Positions 49,510 through 62,712 of a stretch of 64,000 nt of DNA are shown one piece after another (within the stretch, counting starts at the first letter, position 1; every line of letters begins with the position of its first letter). Origin of the DNA: Perognathus longimembris pacificus (taxonomy: Eukaryota > Chordata > Mammalia > Rodentia > Heteromyidae); contig NC_063184.1 of NCBI RefSeq assembly GCF_023159225.1, forward strand, positions 11,645,528-11,709,527. Direction: 5' to 3'. The notes under the pieces are model-generated. The model saw nothing but the letters and a program-made list of their open reading frames with translations, ran no database searches and was not told the DNA's origin. Both the position numbers and the translations under genes were made by a program.

Positions 49510-51183
49510 TCACATACATGCCATTTAATCCCTATGCAAAGGGATGTGAGGCCCAAGAAATGATGAAGTAGCTTGCTTCTTTCATGGTCTTCTAAGAACT
49601 GAACACCAAAGAACTATGTCTTTCATATCAATCAATAGGAAATGGGACTGAGTCTACTGATTCCCCGCCTACCACTCCCATCAGCTCTGTGACCGGGTGA
49701 TTTCCCCTACTATTATCAAGTTCCAGAATTTGGATAGCAGGGAACACCTGAGTTTCCTGCTCCCACCTTCTCTCTTTCTTGGTCATTCTAAAACTCTTCT
49801 AATTCTCTGTTGCTCTATGTCTCTCTTTTGCTTTTGCAGATTCTCTCCAATAAGTATCTTTCCACCTTTCCATCCTGCTTTGCGTTTTTCGTGAGGCTGC
49901 CACAATTGTGCCTGAGATTCCTCAACCCAGGTGGTGACGAAGTTGACATGTGTTTTGTGACCTCATCATCAGGGGAGGAAACCCCTGTGGAATCATGTTT
50001 GATAAAATGATGCCTGAGAATTATACTTCGGGAACCATTTGGCTTGTTAGACCCCAGGAACAGGGAGCTCTGTCACTTTTTAGGAAATAGTTTTTATTTT
50101 TTAAAGAAAATACTGGATTAAGGATGACACATTTAAATACTTCTTAAATCCTTTATCTTACATGGCTCTCAAGTGAACCATTTAATAGGATTCTAAATGG
50201 TTTTATGACATAGATATATATATGCACGTACATACGTAAATAAGAGATACATTACATTTTAATGTACAGCATTACTTTACATTACTCTTTCTAAAATAAT
50301 TTCCCACATGAGAACCTCTGTTTTCTCCCTTGGTTTTTTTGCACATGAAGTCTGACAGGTGTTTTGGAGTTCACAGCCCACGTCTCTATTTCTCATGTGT
50401 TCTGTGCTGTGATTTTGTATGGCAGAGCATCTCCATCTTTAACACGCACAGGAACCACTGGCAGACAGAGCTCTAATGCAAATTCTCACCCTCCAGGTTT
50501 AGGGTTTGGCCCAAGGTAATGAATTTCTCACCCAGTGCCAATTGAGTCTGATGATGTTCATCCTCAATCCTCAGAGCTGATGGAGGGGTGTCTAGATTCT
50601 GGAATCGAGAGCCTCCGTTTGTGGACAGCCAACCATTAACTCTATTCAATACCTCATTTTAAGATTCCTTTGAATTTCCTGCCTACATGCTGCTTCAGCC
50701 CTGCCTCTCTTCCATGGATTGATTACACTCAGTACTGTTAGAAAACTGAGCCATGTGGTTAGCAGAGTAAAGAATCAGCAGAAAACAATCCCAATAAACC
50801 AGATGAAGAGGGAGGCAGGTCCAGTAACTTACTATGCAAGTCCCCACCCCTGTCTCTAGGAATTTAGGTAGGTCCACCACGTGGAGATGGGACTTCACCT
50901 TCACCCACCAAGGAGCCAAGATGTCAACCATTAGACCCAGTATTCTTATTTCAGTATTACAGAAATAGAAACAAACTGTGTGAGCTTGAAAAGCCACTTC
51001 TCTTCATCCTGGAAGAAAAGTCCCCTTCCTTCTCTTGAATTACATCATTATACTACCAAGCAGTGGAGGGAAATGGAGACTGTGCTTTTCTGACAGTGGT
51101 CCTGTAATTCTCTCCAGAGGGACAGGCAGGGAACAGCCTTTGGTAGAAAGATATAATACTTCCTGTAAAAAAAAATCACCACC
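49510..51183. other. single-copy DNA, possible MER5-like piece
   Basis: 50423-50580 weakly resembles a MER5-type element ('tctaatgcaaattctcaccc'). The 100-codon minus frame at 50695-50997 has no family features. Confidence 0.3.
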
Positions 51184-51253
51184 GGCTGGGAATATGGCCT
51201 AGTGGCAAGAGTGCTTGCCTCATATACATGTAGCCCTGGGTTCAACTCCTCAG

Positions 51254-51289
<36 letters not shown>

Positions 51290-51369
51290 TAGAGCATTAT
51301 CCTTGAGCACAAAGAAGCACAGGGACAGCACCCAGACCCTGAGTTCAAGCCCTACAACTGACAAAAAAA
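51184..51369 (+). mobile_element. IDL-Geo SINE with internal (TA)n
   Basis: IDL head 'gctgggaatatggcctagtg', then at the monomer junction a (TA)n run (51259-51286) replaces part of the Geo half, resuming at 'agagcattatccttgagcac'. Confidence 0.88.
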
Positions 51370-51379
51370 GAGTAACAAT

Positions 51380-51622
51380 TTAGCTGGGTAGAAGTAGCTC
51401 ATATCTATCATAAACTTCTCAAAAGGATGAAGTCTGAGGATTGTGGTTTGAAGCCAGCCTGGGCAGGAAAGTCCTGTGAGACTCTTATCCCCACTTAACT
51501 GCTCAGCAGGAAAGCCAGAAGTAGAGCTATGGCTCAAGGGGTAGAATGCTAGCTCTTCAGCAAAAGAAACTCAAGGTCAGCACCTGGGCCCAGAGTTCTG
51601 AGTTCAAGCCCCAGAACAACAC
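51380..51622 (+). mobile_element. B1-Geo composite SINE
   Basis: Directly follows the IDL-Geo in the same orientation: 'gccagcctgggcaggaaagt', 'cagaagtagagctatggctc', 'gagttcaagccccagaacaa'. Confidence 0.88.
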
Positions 51623-51660
51623 ACACACACACATGCGCTCACGCATATACACACACACAC
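51618..51660. repeat. interrupted (CA)n on a SINE tail
   Basis: CA units with 'atgcgctcacgcatat' interruption, directly continuing the SINE 3' end. Confidence 0.9.
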
Positions 51661-52626
51661 CAATTAAATGGCAATACCCAAGACAGAGTACCTGAGCAGC
51701 CTCTAAGAACTCATCTTGCTTTCTGCTGTGATTCTTCTCTGTACTCTCTTCCTGTGACTTGGGAGACATCAGCTCGTGACCATTTAATGACAAAGTCCCC
51801 TGGAAAGTGTGCATTATTTGACAGGTGCAGCTCATCCACATTTAGACCACTACTGTCACAAGACGGGGATCCCTAGCCCATTTGCAGCGAATCCTCAGAA
51901 GAACATGGCTCTGCATTTGTGTGCATTCCTATGTACCACATAGCCTGTCAGTCTTACGGGCCACACTTCCTCCACCTCAGTGAACCCCTCGCTCCCTGGT
52001 TAAGCTGGCTAATCCCAGATTGGCTTTTAGACAGTCACTTAACAACTTGAGGCCCTCCATCAGGATCCTGTGCAAATCCCCAGGTAAGTGAGGCCCAGGG
52101 GAGTAAAATGAAGCAATACAAAGGTGGTTAACATGAAGACATTCTCTACCTGAATTGCAGTTTATTTCTTTTGTCTGAGAATTAAGGTCAGGCATCATTT
52201 TTCCGTGGAAGTACTGTCTGACCGTCAGGTTTATACTGCACTATATGACTGTACTTTAACACCAGACAATCGAACAGGAGATGTCCTTTTACAATGTCCT
52301 TTCCCCATTCTGTGGAAAACATTGATGGTGCATTTTATAGTGCTTAGAATTTTAATATCTGTTGGAGGCTGGATATTCTTGCTTCTAATTTATTCATGCA
52401 TTATTGAATAAATCCATACTTTCAAAACATTAGTGGTTTTTAAAATAGAAAGACCCGTGTTCTTTTAAGAGTATTTTCTTCACTATTACAGTGACAGAAC
52501 AATTTCATTGCTTCAATGAGAAGTCCTCACATTGCACATGTATATCTCTTATATACCTATCCAAGCTCTGATTCAATAGTTTTATTTTAATCAAGCTTCA
52601 TTTACATACACACATATGATTTAGTT
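51661..52626. other. single-copy noncoding DNA
   Basis: A 68-codon frame at 52205-52411 has a hydrophobic end and an AATAAA soon after its stop, but no family resemblance or promoter; not called. Confidence 0.35.
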
Positions 52627-52853
52627 TTTTGTGCCAGTACTGGGGCTTGAACTCATGGCTTGTGCACTGTCCCTTAGGTTTTCTGCTCAAGGCTGGAAAT
52701 CAATCATTTGCACTATAGATCCACTTTCAATTCTTTGCTGGTTAACTGGAGATAAGATTGTTAAGGACTTTCTTGCCTGGGCTAGCTTTCAATTGTGATC
52801 CTTAGATCTCAGCTTGCTGAGTAGCTGGGACTACAGGCACGTGCCTGGCTCAT
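52627..52853 (-). mobile_element. B1-Geo composite SINE
   Basis: T run, 'gtgccagtactggggcttga', linker 'ggttaactggagataagatt', B1 half ending 'ctacaggcacgtgcctggc'. A few B1 bases at the head are missing. Confidence 0.88.
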
Positions 52854-55800
52854 GCAGGTGATTCGGAGGCATGCTTAAAACAAACTCTTAAAGAATTGTT
52901 TTTAACTTACATTTTTTTTTATCCAAGAAACACAAAAACTGGTAAAAAGACAAAAGGAGCACTCTGATTGTGTGAGCATCACAGTGATACTTTGAGCACT
53001 AGAAGCCACCACAAAGATGCATGAAAAAATCTCCCTGTACTAGGTTTGCACCAGCCTCAGGCTGGAGTCTGGTAGGAGCAGAGAAGGGCAGGAAGATCCA
53101 GGGGAAGAGGGCAATTGGGAGCTCTGATGAGTGATTTGGAAAGGAAGGGAGTGAGCTGAGTGGAGGCCACATGGTTTAACTTACAATGAACCTGCAGGTT
53201 TTGAAAATTGCAGGCTGGATTTTTTTTTCATAAACATACATCAATCTCAGAGAAGAGGAGGCTCTGTGATTTGGTATGCAATCTTTTGGGAGTTTTTGTT
53301 CCCCTCTCATTCAGTACAAAAACATATATATGTATATATATATGTAATTTAAAAATGCAGGGAAATCTTGCAAATGTTTTAATAATTTAAGAGAAGGCAT
53401 GTGGCTGAATGTGAACTCTAGTCACATTGTTTAAATTATGAAACCTCTGAATTTGTTTTGAGGCAGATAAGCACAATATCCGTTGGCATTTGTTTTCCTC
53501 CCTCTCTATTTTTTCTTAAACCTTCATGTCATTTTGGAATTAAGTGGTAGCCATTATTGTCATGGACCCCAGTAAGCAGTAGCACTTACTAAGAATGATG
53601 CATGGCACAGAGTGAAATTGGGGTGTCACCTGCCACCAGTAGAAGCACTTTTCTTTTTTTCCAATATACAGTGACACAAGGGGAAAAAGGAAATAGAAAC
53701 ATACAGAGAAATAAAAGTGTTATTTTACTGTTCTCTTGGAACACACACACACATATACATGCACACACATACATATAGTCTCTGGTTTGTCTTGTAGGAA
53801 GTTTAGTAAGTTTCAGGGATTAAATGGCTTTCCTCTTGTGTGAAGGGTCTGATGTAAACCCTTGTACTAAGGCTTAAAGTCTTAGGTCTGTTAGAAGTTT
53901 CCATCCGTCAGTCTGTACGTCAGTGGATAAAGTTGGTTGTTGAGATAACCTATTCGTTGCTCTCTGGAAAAAATTCACCCAACTACAAAAGTATTGTTTT
54001 AATGATGAAAGAAGGCTGGGGAGACTAAGACTCTGCCGTTGATAAAATGCATTTTCTAATGTGCAACATTTTACCACAATGCCTGTCTAAGTTGTTTTAA
54101 GTGCAGTACTTGATGAGGTGCTGAAAAATGACATGTGTTGTCTTTAGCAATCTATCTTTACTTACTTCCATGAACTGGAAAGGAGCTCTCATTCATTTTC
54201 TTTCTTCCTTTCCTCTTTTGCTTATAAAAGTTTGTGTTCTATGCATATGGTGCTTGAAATAATTTATGTTGCACATTTGGTATCAAATTAAGAAGGAAAC
54301 CAGATTTTACTCCTTCCGCTATTCTTTTACCTTCATTTGATGTACATGTTTAATACTGAAAACATTTTCATTTTCTGATAAGCTATCTTAGAAGGAGGGA
54401 TATTTGTAGTTTGGTTGTCATTAGTAACTTGGTCCTTTCTGCATGCTATGTATTGTGTTCCCTGAGACGTGAACAAAGCTGCAGAGAAAGGAGAGAATGC
54501 ATGCTAAGAACACATGCATCATTCTTAGAAAATATATCTGGTATAGACTGGGCCCTCAAGGGGTTTGTGTAGTATACAGAATTTGAAAACATATGATGGT
54601 AGATATTAATAAGCTAGGGTTGAAGGCATCTAAGTCTATGTATGTCTTGAATGCCAGTGAATTCTTAACAGGCTTCTCTTTGTGTCCATGTCACAAAGTT
54701 CACCAAAGGAATTTACTAATGATTTAACAATGTTGTTGAAATTGCTGGGTTACTTTTCAGTCCAGTAAGACTGGCAAACTTTCTAGAAAGGATTTTAACT
54801 CAATAGAATCAAATAGGGATTCCCAAAAGGTGGGTTTCAGCATCCCTTCCATTAACCTGCTTTTACTGTTGCTTATGCTATGCTTATAACAAGATATTAT
54901 CCATCCCTTCCTCCGCCCCCCATTATGATGGTGGAAAATTTGTGTTGAGTAAAAACTACCTAAGACAAATTTGAACACTTTTCCTTTTGTTTGAATAGAC
55001 TCCAGTCTGTGTCTACCCAGTCAGTTAGGTGCTCACATTATTCACATTTCCAAATATCATAGCGAGATTTTTGACTTCGTTGCAATCCAGTTATACACAA
55101 TTGTGGGATACAGAATAATACACGTTTTAATAGAACAGCAGGTTACAGGAGCAACATGACAAAGCTCAGCATTGTTTAGGTGAAATATATTGATGGGAAG
55201 AAATTCTAACACTTTTCAACAAAGAGAAAACAAATATGACAGTTGTTTGAAAGTCTGATTTTTTTTAGTGCCAAATTACTAGAGTAAGTCAGCTATTGTG
55301 AGTTCCATGCTAGGTCTATAGGCAAGGCATCAAGTCTGAGATTCATAAAAGTGGATTCATAAAAGTGGCCAGCAATTTCTAGGAGAGTCTCATTCATACA
55401 TAGATTCTGTGTCCAGTTGGCTTCCTTGTATTATCATTCTTTTTCCTTTTGCTATCTGGTATTAATTTCCTGCTGCTACTTTTTATCTCAGCTTAAATGA
55501 TTTTGGGAGTTGAGACATTATCTCTACATATTTGCTTCCCTCTTTACAAACTGCCAATTAGATGTCAAAAATTATTTGAATATAGAATGATTTTTTGAAT
55601 AAAGAAAAGCTGAATATTTCCTCCCTGGGAGAAATTTTGGTCAAAAATGAAAATAATGGGGAGAGGAAAAGAAGATAACCTTTCATAAGCTTATCAATTC
55701 ACTCAAGAACCACAGTATTCATCAATAGCTTTGTTACATGGCAACTCCTTTGTACAATGACTTCAAAATAATAAGAGCATTTACATTTAGACCACTGCAA

Positions 55801-57559
55801 AAAGGACCTTAACAAAGTTAAAATGTAAAAGTAAACATTGCCAGCACAGTCTGAACAATAGAACAACTCAGCACTCCATTAGAGTAACACGCACTACTCC
55901 ATTAGAGTAGGTGAGAGATATTTCCTCATTTAGTTTCTAAACAATGCCTGGAGAGTAAACCTTTCCATAGTTTCCAGTCACTCTGATCATCTGACCTGAC
56001 TTCTTATGGCCCAGCGGGTCAGGAGTGCATCTTATGGCATTTGTAGTCCAAGAAAACAAGCCAATAAACTTTAGCTTGGTTAATTTTTTGTAGCTGATAC
56101 TGTTAGCAGAATGCAGTGTTTATTGTGTGAGGATGGCGTAATCATGTTAGATAAAACACAAATATTAAACTCACATAGTACAAGAAAACAAAGCCGAGCC
56201 TTGGTTAATCATGTAAGGAAATAACATAATGAAGCAGCCCTGAATAAGGAGTTAAGGATATATTTCCTTCTCTGTGTGGAAAGTTTATGTTATATACCTG
56301 CTAACATTTTTTCAAACTTTCACTCTGCTTCCTCCCAATTTTTTTTGTGGTGAATACAAGTAGTATTTACATAAAACATAATTTTGAATAGAATAACAAG
56401 TAGAAATTGTCCATATAGTTGATATAAAATATACAGAGAACATTAAGAATTTTACCAACATTAAAACTCAAAGGTCATGACTGAGAAGAGTTTATTCTCA
56501 TGCTAGCCAGCAAATATGTTACAGACTAAATTGTTCCTTACCATCAAAGTGGCCTTTGGGTAAAGTACTCAGGTTGTTAGAAAATAAAAACACACTTAAA
56601 TTATACGAACAATTAACCAATTTGTCCTTTTGTGTTTTGCTTTACTGTCTGAGGAAGCATCCAGATTGAGCATGTCATTCATCCTTTCCAGCAATAAAAG
56701 TGTGTTATATGCTCAACAGAAGCCACAATTCTTCTAATTTTAAAATTTGTAATAATATCATTACCATAATTTTAACATTAATAACTTTATAGTAATTTAA
56801 TTTTGTTCCCTCCAGAGTATCAGGATGTAGTAGATTAGGATCTGACTTCTCATTTTACCACACCTGACAGCTACCAACAGTAGGTAGGTATTTTGGCCAA
56901 TTATGTACAGATACTAAGATGCTTAGTTGTTATCTTTTTATTAAGTAACATATAGATGTTCAAGTTTTAAAGTCTCTGACTTGCGTACTTAATAACTTGA
57001 ATTTTACACTATTGTTGTAGGAATTCTAGTATCTTCTATCTCAAATTGTTAAACTTCCTCTAATACAAAGTTGGTTCTGGAAAGAATTGCTTTGTATACA
57101 TGGATCTGGGTGGTAAAGTCCATGGATAAGCTAATTAAGTATACAACATTTCTAATTTTACTCTAATTTTTTTACTAGTTTTAGCCTTTCTTGCATAGCA
57201 ATTGCTTTTATTGAAAGCAAATAATAATAATTACACTCTTCAAGTAAATAACACAAGGAATAATATCCTAGTATAAACCATCACCCCATAAGTCTTTCAT
57301 TTGATCTTATTTACCTTTTATGCTCAAAATGCTTTTGTTTCTCTTTTCTGAAATGGATGAATTATAGTAGGGATTAGAAATTCATTCTATACTTGGTATT
57401 TAGGGGTAGGTATGAAATGGATAGGTACTGTTTTGCTTATTTGTTACAAATAACATATGGAAACACTGACATTTTCATTTATAATCTTATTTCTCACTGT
57501 CCTTTCTGACTCCTAGGATTCTTGGAACTTATAGAGTTACTTCAATATCTTGGGAAGGT
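52854..57559. other. long single-copy AT-rich block
   Basis: The longest repeat-poor stretch in the window. It holds small CA/TA runs (53323-53344, 53742-53780), a perfect 14-base tandem duplication ATTCATAAAAGTGG (55341-55368), a 14-base direct repeat ACTCCATTAGAGTA (55873-55886 and 55896-55909) and a possible L1 3' end at 55730-55780 ('ggcaactcctttgtacaatg'). No gene is supported. Confidence 0.4.
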
Positions 57560-58500
57560 ATTGTTTTAAATTATAAAATATGAATAACATAAAATTTATC
57601 ATTTTAGTGTACAACTGAGTGGCATTAATTGTATCTATTTAGTTGTATGATCACTGTCTGTATTTGAACATTTTCAGTACCCTATAAACAAAGTTTGTAC
57701 CAGTTAAACAAGAACTTCTCTACGTCTTTTCCTTAGCCTCTAATAACTTTGATTTTCTTTCTTTTTCAGTGAATTTGCCTATTCTAGGTACTGCATATAA
57801 CTGTAACAATAAAATAACTACCTCTTTCGTGTCTGGCAAATTTCATTTGGCATAATGTTTTCAAAGTTTCAAAGTTTACCTGTGGCAGGTAAGAGAAAAT
57901 CATTCCTTTTAAGGCAAAATAATATTCTATCATATGAATGTATCCTATTTTGTTCATACATTCATGTGTTGATAGACATTGGAATTGTTTGCATCTTCTC
58001 TTGAATAATGCTGCTATGAATATTAATATACAAGTTTCTGGTGAGTTCATGCTTTGATTTCTAGATAAATACTTAAAAGTGGATTGCTAGATCAAATGAC
58101 AATTTTGCATGCATTTAAGTTATTGAGGAAATGCCAAACTGTTTTTCACAGTGACTTTATTTTTTTATGTTCCCTCCAGCAAAACACAAGGGTTCCAATT
58201 TTCCACCTCCTTCTCAGTACTTATTCCTATCCTCCTTCGTTTCTCCCTCCCTCCCTTCCTTCTTTCCCTCCCTTCCTTCCTTCTTTCCTTCCTCCCTTCC
58301 TTCCTTCCTTCCTTCCTTCCTTCCTTCCTTCCTTCCTTCCTTCCTTCCTTCCTTCCTTCCTTCCTTCCTTCCTCCCTTCCTGTCTTTTATGACAGCCATC
58401 TTAAAGGGCATGAAATCACATCTTATTGTGGTTTCGATTTAAAATCTGTAATGCCTGTGAGAAATTTACATATATTAACAAGTGAGAACAAGCTTTGTAA
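57560..58500 (-). mobile_element. ancient mammalian L1 fragment
   Basis: Complement of an old L1 3' region: 'ataacataaaatttatcatt', 'gaatttgcctattctaggta', 'cataatgttttcaaagtttc', 'gaataatgctgctatgaata', 'ggaaatgccaaactgttttt', 'aagggttccaattttccacc', 'cttattgtggtttcgattta'. The order and phrases match old mammalian L1M-type copies. A CCTT array interrupts it. Confidence 0.85.
58240..58381. repeat. 142-bp (CCTT)n homopyrimidine tract
   Basis: Uninterrupted pyrimidine, mostly CCTT with CCCT variants, located where the ancient L1 usually has a T-rich stretch; probably expanded from it. Confidence 0.96.
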
Positions 58501-58670
58501 AAGCCACACTAATAGTAACATCTAATAACATTATACATCACTGGAAATCAAAATTTCTTTCTTAAAACTTCCACCAGAGAAGGTGCGGGGGTAGCTATAT
58601 GGAAGACAACACAATGTAGCAGAAAAATATAATACTAAACTAAAAACTGAATTTAAAATCTATTCTCTGC

Positions 58671-58910
58671 CAGGCACAGTGCCTCCTATCTGTAATCCCA
58701 GCGACTTGGTAGGCTTAGATTGGGAGGTCTGTGGTTCCATGGTAGCCTAGGCAAAATGATTGAAAAACTTTATCTCAGTAGAAAAAAAAAAGCACAAAGA
58801 GACACCAGGGGAGGAGGGGTGTAGGGCATTGTTTAAAAACTAACCAGAGCTGGAGGTATGGGGGTATGGTTCAAGTTGTAGAATATCTCTTTAATAAATA
58901 AGGAGGCCCA
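58671..58910 (+). mobile_element. old B1/ID-type dimer
   Basis: 'caggcacagtgcctcctatc' and 'tgtaatcccagcgacttggt' mark a B1 head, then an A run and a degraded right half ('gggtatggttcaagttgtag'). Confidence 0.6.
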
Positions 58911-59102
58911 GAGGACAATCCATATTATTGGTCTCTACAATACACTATATCACTTACAAGAGGTATGATCTTGGGCAAAGTTTGCTATTGAGCAGCATTT
59001 ATTTCCCCCCAAATATGATGGGGCTTGCATGAAGCTGTGCACTGGCAGTTTACTGCTGCGACTCTGACATTACAGAGATGATGGCTTTATAGTTGGTGCT
59101 TA

Positions 59103-59153
59103 GCAAGTATATCCATCAGTGCTACTTGCAAGTACATTGATGGATATGCATGC
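59103..59153. other. imperfect inverted repeat (hairpin-capable)
   Basis: Arms 59103-59121 and 59135-59153 pair at 16 of 19 positions around a 13-base loop containing the perfect palindrome ACTTGCAAGT (59124-59133). It lies in repeat-poor DNA. Function unknown. Confidence 0.6.
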
Positions 59154-59486
59154 GTGCTACACTCAAATAATCACAGCCCACCGGTGTGAGCCCTTCTAAA
59201 CAAATCTGAATGGTAGATCGCCACCCTCGTTGTGCGTTTGTTTAAACAAGGGAAATTAGAAAGAAAGCTATAGATTATTTCTTTTGTCGACTGATAGAAC
59301 AATTAGCAGTGAAGCAGTTGTTTTGAATTGCCTTAGAAAATGTTTTCTACTTAAAAACTTAAGAAACAATCTCTTCATAGGATCGGTGTTCTGCCGAACT
59401 ATCAGTGGAATAATCTTTCATCTGACAGTGGAAAGATTCTTGTGCATTTATTAATACTACTGTTATTATAGTTGTTGTGGGTGTTG

Positions 59487-59645
59487 TTGTTATTTGACAG
59501 TACGTGGGTTGAACTCAGGGTCTCATGCTTGCTACGCAGGCACCCTACCACTTGAGCCACAACTCCAGTAATTTCTCTATAATGTTTTTGAGGTAGAGTC
59601 TTGCCTATGCTTGAACTGGCCTGGGGTTCAGTCCTGAGAGGATTC
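59487..59645 (-). mobile_element. old B1/ID-type dimer, partial
   Basis: 'cgtgggttgaactcagggtc' and 'ctaccacttgagccacaact' mark the right half; the B1 half is very degraded. Confidence 0.6.
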
Positions 59646-59879
59646 TTGATATATCATTTTACGAAATGCTGATTTTGTAAATACATCATGATGTCTTCTT
59701 AGGCAATTGTTATACAGTCTGAGGGATTTTATTCTGTTCAAATTCTTTTTGGAAATATCTTGTTTCATTCTCTTCTCTCTGACTCTCTAGATGGCAGTAT
59801 TTGCCTTAATCTGCCTTCAGGATTGACTCCTAGTCTTGTGTTTATTGGGCCAGCTCCTTTACAAAGGTGTTCCACACGT

Positions 59880-60420
59880 GCAAGAAAAATGCCAACAAGC
59901 CATAAGTGGAAGCTAGACGTGAAAGGCAAACATATACTTCAGCAAAAGTGTGTCATATATACATATGCACACAGAACAACTTTATCATTGTGAATCTATT
60001 TGAAGGACCTCAGGAGAGGAAGAAAAGGAAATGAGGATATTAGAAGAATACAGAACCACATTGTATGTCAAGATAGTATAACAAAACTGCAGAAAACTTG
60101 AATATCAGGTTGGGAGAAGGGAAAAAGTAATCAAGTGAGTTCATCTGATTAACTTAATGGATGCCTGTGGGAACAATTAACATATATCTCAAAAAAAGGA
60201 ATGTAAAACAGGTCTTGTAAGGTGAGGTAGTTGCTAGTGGGGATGGGAGGGTAAACTGAAAGAGGGTGAACGTGGTTGATGTATTTTCTACATATGCATG
60301 AACAATGCAAACTGTTGAAATTGTTTGAATAAGGGAGAGGAGGAAGATGAGCAATGGAATGGAGGGGTGAGTCTGACCTTAATCTATTATAAGTAAATAT
60401 GGATATGTCAAAACAAAAGG
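59880..60420 (+). mobile_element. probable L1-type 3' fragment
   Basis: G-rich and purine-rich segments around 'gtgaggtagttgctagtggg' and 'ggggtgagtctgaccttaat' resemble the end of the 61.3-kb L1-like copy. Divergence is high and no reading frame helps. Confidence 0.35.
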
Positions 60421-60455
60421 CCCTCTAGCACTTATAAATGCTAATTTCAAATATT

Positions 60456-60722
60456 TAGACAGATGCTAGTGGATCACACCTGTAATCCTAGCTACTTAGG
60501 AGGCTGAGGTCTGAGAATCACATTTCAAGCCAGACTGGGCAGGAAAACTTGTGAGACGCTCATTTCCAATTAACTAGAAAAAAGTGAATGGAAAAAAGAA
60601 AAACAAAACACAAAATGGAGCTCTGGCTTAGGTGGTAGAGCACTAGTCTTGAACTCAGAAAACTCAGGAGCTAAATTCAAGCCCTAGGACCAGCGTGCGG
60701 GCACGCGCGCGCACACACACAA
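60456..60722 (+). mobile_element. B1-Geo composite SINE with GC/CA tail
   Basis: 'ggatcacacctgtaatccta', an A-rich expansion in the linker, then 'ttcaagccctaggaccagcg' and a GCGC/CACA alternating tail. Confidence 0.85.
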
Positions 60723-60726
60723 AGAG

Positions 60727-60915
60727 GGTTGGGAATATGGCCTAGTGGCAAGTCCTGGGTTCAATTCCCAGCATCGCATATATAGAAAATGGCCAGAAGT
60801 GGCGCTGTGGCTCAAGTGGCAGAGTGCTAGCCTTGAGCAAAAAGAAGCCAGGGACAGGGCTCAGGCCCTGAGTGCAAGCCCTGGGAATACCTTCCTCCCC
60901 CCAAAAAACAAACAG
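60727..60915 (+). mobile_element. IDL-Geo SINE with deletion in the head
   Basis: About 24 bases between 'gtggcaag' and 'tcctgggttc' (the usual 'agtgcttgcctcgtatacat') are missing; the rest, including 'agtggcgctgtggctcaagt', is well conserved. Confidence 0.9.
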
Positions 60916-61259
60916 AAAAACAAGAAAGAAAGAAAAGAAAGACACTGACAGATGACCATCAGCCTGGGAAATGAACAAAGGATTGTGGATTACAGGTAAA
61001 ATTAGAAGGTATTGATGATTATGCTAATCTTATTTGTCACTCTTAGCAAAATACAGTCTGCTTTACCAAATCAACTCATGTGAATTTAGAGATGGGGAAA
61101 GCTTTCCAAATGAAACAAGTAAATCCTGGATCTGCAGGCTTTCTTTTCATCAACCCCCAGTCCAGCATGCTAACGTTTTCCCAACAAGGCTGAAGTTCAG
61201 AGCCTCAAGAAACATAAACAAATGAAACAAGAACAACAAATCCAAGTAATCTGTAGGCA

Positions 61260-61995
61260 TATGCATTCACTTGTTAGGTGAGAATAGAAACAAAAGGAAT
61301 GTAAATCAGGATATAGTAGAGGTACCTGCAAGCCCACATTCATTGCTGTATCATTCACAACAGCCATGCTAGGAAAATCCCAGATTGCCTACACTTACCT
61401 GATGAGAGATCAAGAAAACGTGATATATATGGATAATGGACTCTTACTCAGCCTTGAAGAATGAAATTATGTTGTTTGTAAAGAGATGCTTGAGTTTGAA
61501 GACCATCATGTTAAGCAAAGGAACCATGTTGAGAAGGACAAAGGTTGCAAATCTTTTCTCATGTGGCACTTGAAAGATAAACATATACACAAACACATAT
61601 ATGATCAACCTGACTGACTGAAGTCCAGTCCATGTAGGTGTGAGATCAAGCAGTGAAGCTTGTTTGAACCATCATTTTATCAAAATAAATATCAGGAAGG
61701 TGGCACACACCATGTCTGGGCAGGCATGGAAGTGAGGGAACAAAGAGGGTGAAGGAAGTGAAATATGATCAAAATCCTTGAGGAATGTGTGGGAAAATGG
61801 AGCAATGAAGCTTGTCGAGATTGGCTTGAGATGGGAGGAGTGGGAGGAGGACAGTGATAGGGGGGTGAGTTTGATCAAAACATATCGTGTGCGTGGACAG
61901 AAAGGTCAGAATTAATCTATCTCGTATAACTAACTGCAGACCAAAAGGAAGAAAAACAATTGAAAGATGTGTGGAACCAGCTTTTAAAATAAATA
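61260..61995 (+). mobile_element. old L1 fragment, ORF2 end and 3'UTR
   Basis: 'ctgtatcattcacaacagcc', 'gatatatatggataatggac', 'actcagccttgaagaatgaa' and 'catcatgttaagcaaaggaa' match the ORF2 C-terminal/3' region of L1, followed by a G-rich 3'UTR ('gatgggaggagtgggaggag') and an A/AAAT-rich end. Confidence 0.65.
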
Positions 61996-62276
61996 AATAA
62001 ATGACCTAAAGTGTTGGAAGGTTTTTTTGTTTGTTTTTGTTTTGTTTTGTTTTTTCTCTCTCACAAACCTAGCACAGACTGGTGTCAGGAAATGTGGCTA
62101 AGGACTGCAGGAGTGAGAAGTAGCTGAATTATGGCCGCGTCAGGACCAGGTTTCCCGGGTGCTCTGTTTGGGATGCTGCAGAGGTTTCTACATTTGGAAG
62201 GACCATGAACTTTGTCAAGTACTCTGGTGTACCTGTCGTGAAATTTTTAATCCTTTTAAACAAGAGGGGCTTGTGT

Positions 62277-62300
62277 TTTATTTATTTATTTATTTATTTT
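62277..62300. repeat. (TTTA)n run
   Basis: About five TTTA units at the tail end of the following minus-strand SINE region. Confidence 0.9.
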
Positions 62301-62365
62301 TATTGGTACCATGAAATCGGTACTCAGTTTTGCTCTTTCTGTGCATGTGTGCATACACACATATG

Positions 62366-62573
62366 CCTGAACTCAGGGCTTTCGGTGCTCTTGCTTGGCT
62401 TCTTTCTTGCTTTGCTCTGACACTTGAATCCCTCTAATTCTGACTGTTTGCTGGTTAATTGGAGGTAAGAGTCTTTTGTGTTTGTCTGCTCTGGCTGACT
62501 TCCAATCTGGATCCTCAGATCCCAGCCTCTTGAGTAGCTATGATTACAGGCATGGGCTGCCAGCACCTGGCTT
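62366..62573 (-). mobile_element. B1-Geo composite SINE
   Basis: 'gcctgaactcagggctttcg', linker 'tggttaattggaggtaagag', B1 half 'ctatgattacaggcatgggc'. Confidence 0.82.
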
Positions 62574-62639
62574 GCAGTGTTTTTTTTTAAAAATAGAAGT
62601 GTCTTGTTTTACCATACTTACATAAAGAATATTAACAGG

Positions 62640-62712
62640 TTGGGAATGCAGGCCAGTGTTAGAGCTGGAACACAAGTTCCTGGGTTTAATACTCAGCACC
62701 GAACAAAAAGGA
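62640..62712 (+). mobile_element. ID-like SINE monomer
   Basis: 'gttgggaatgcaggccagtg' with a B-box-like 'gggtttaatactcagcacc' and short A tail. Diverged and without a Geo half. Confidence 0.55.
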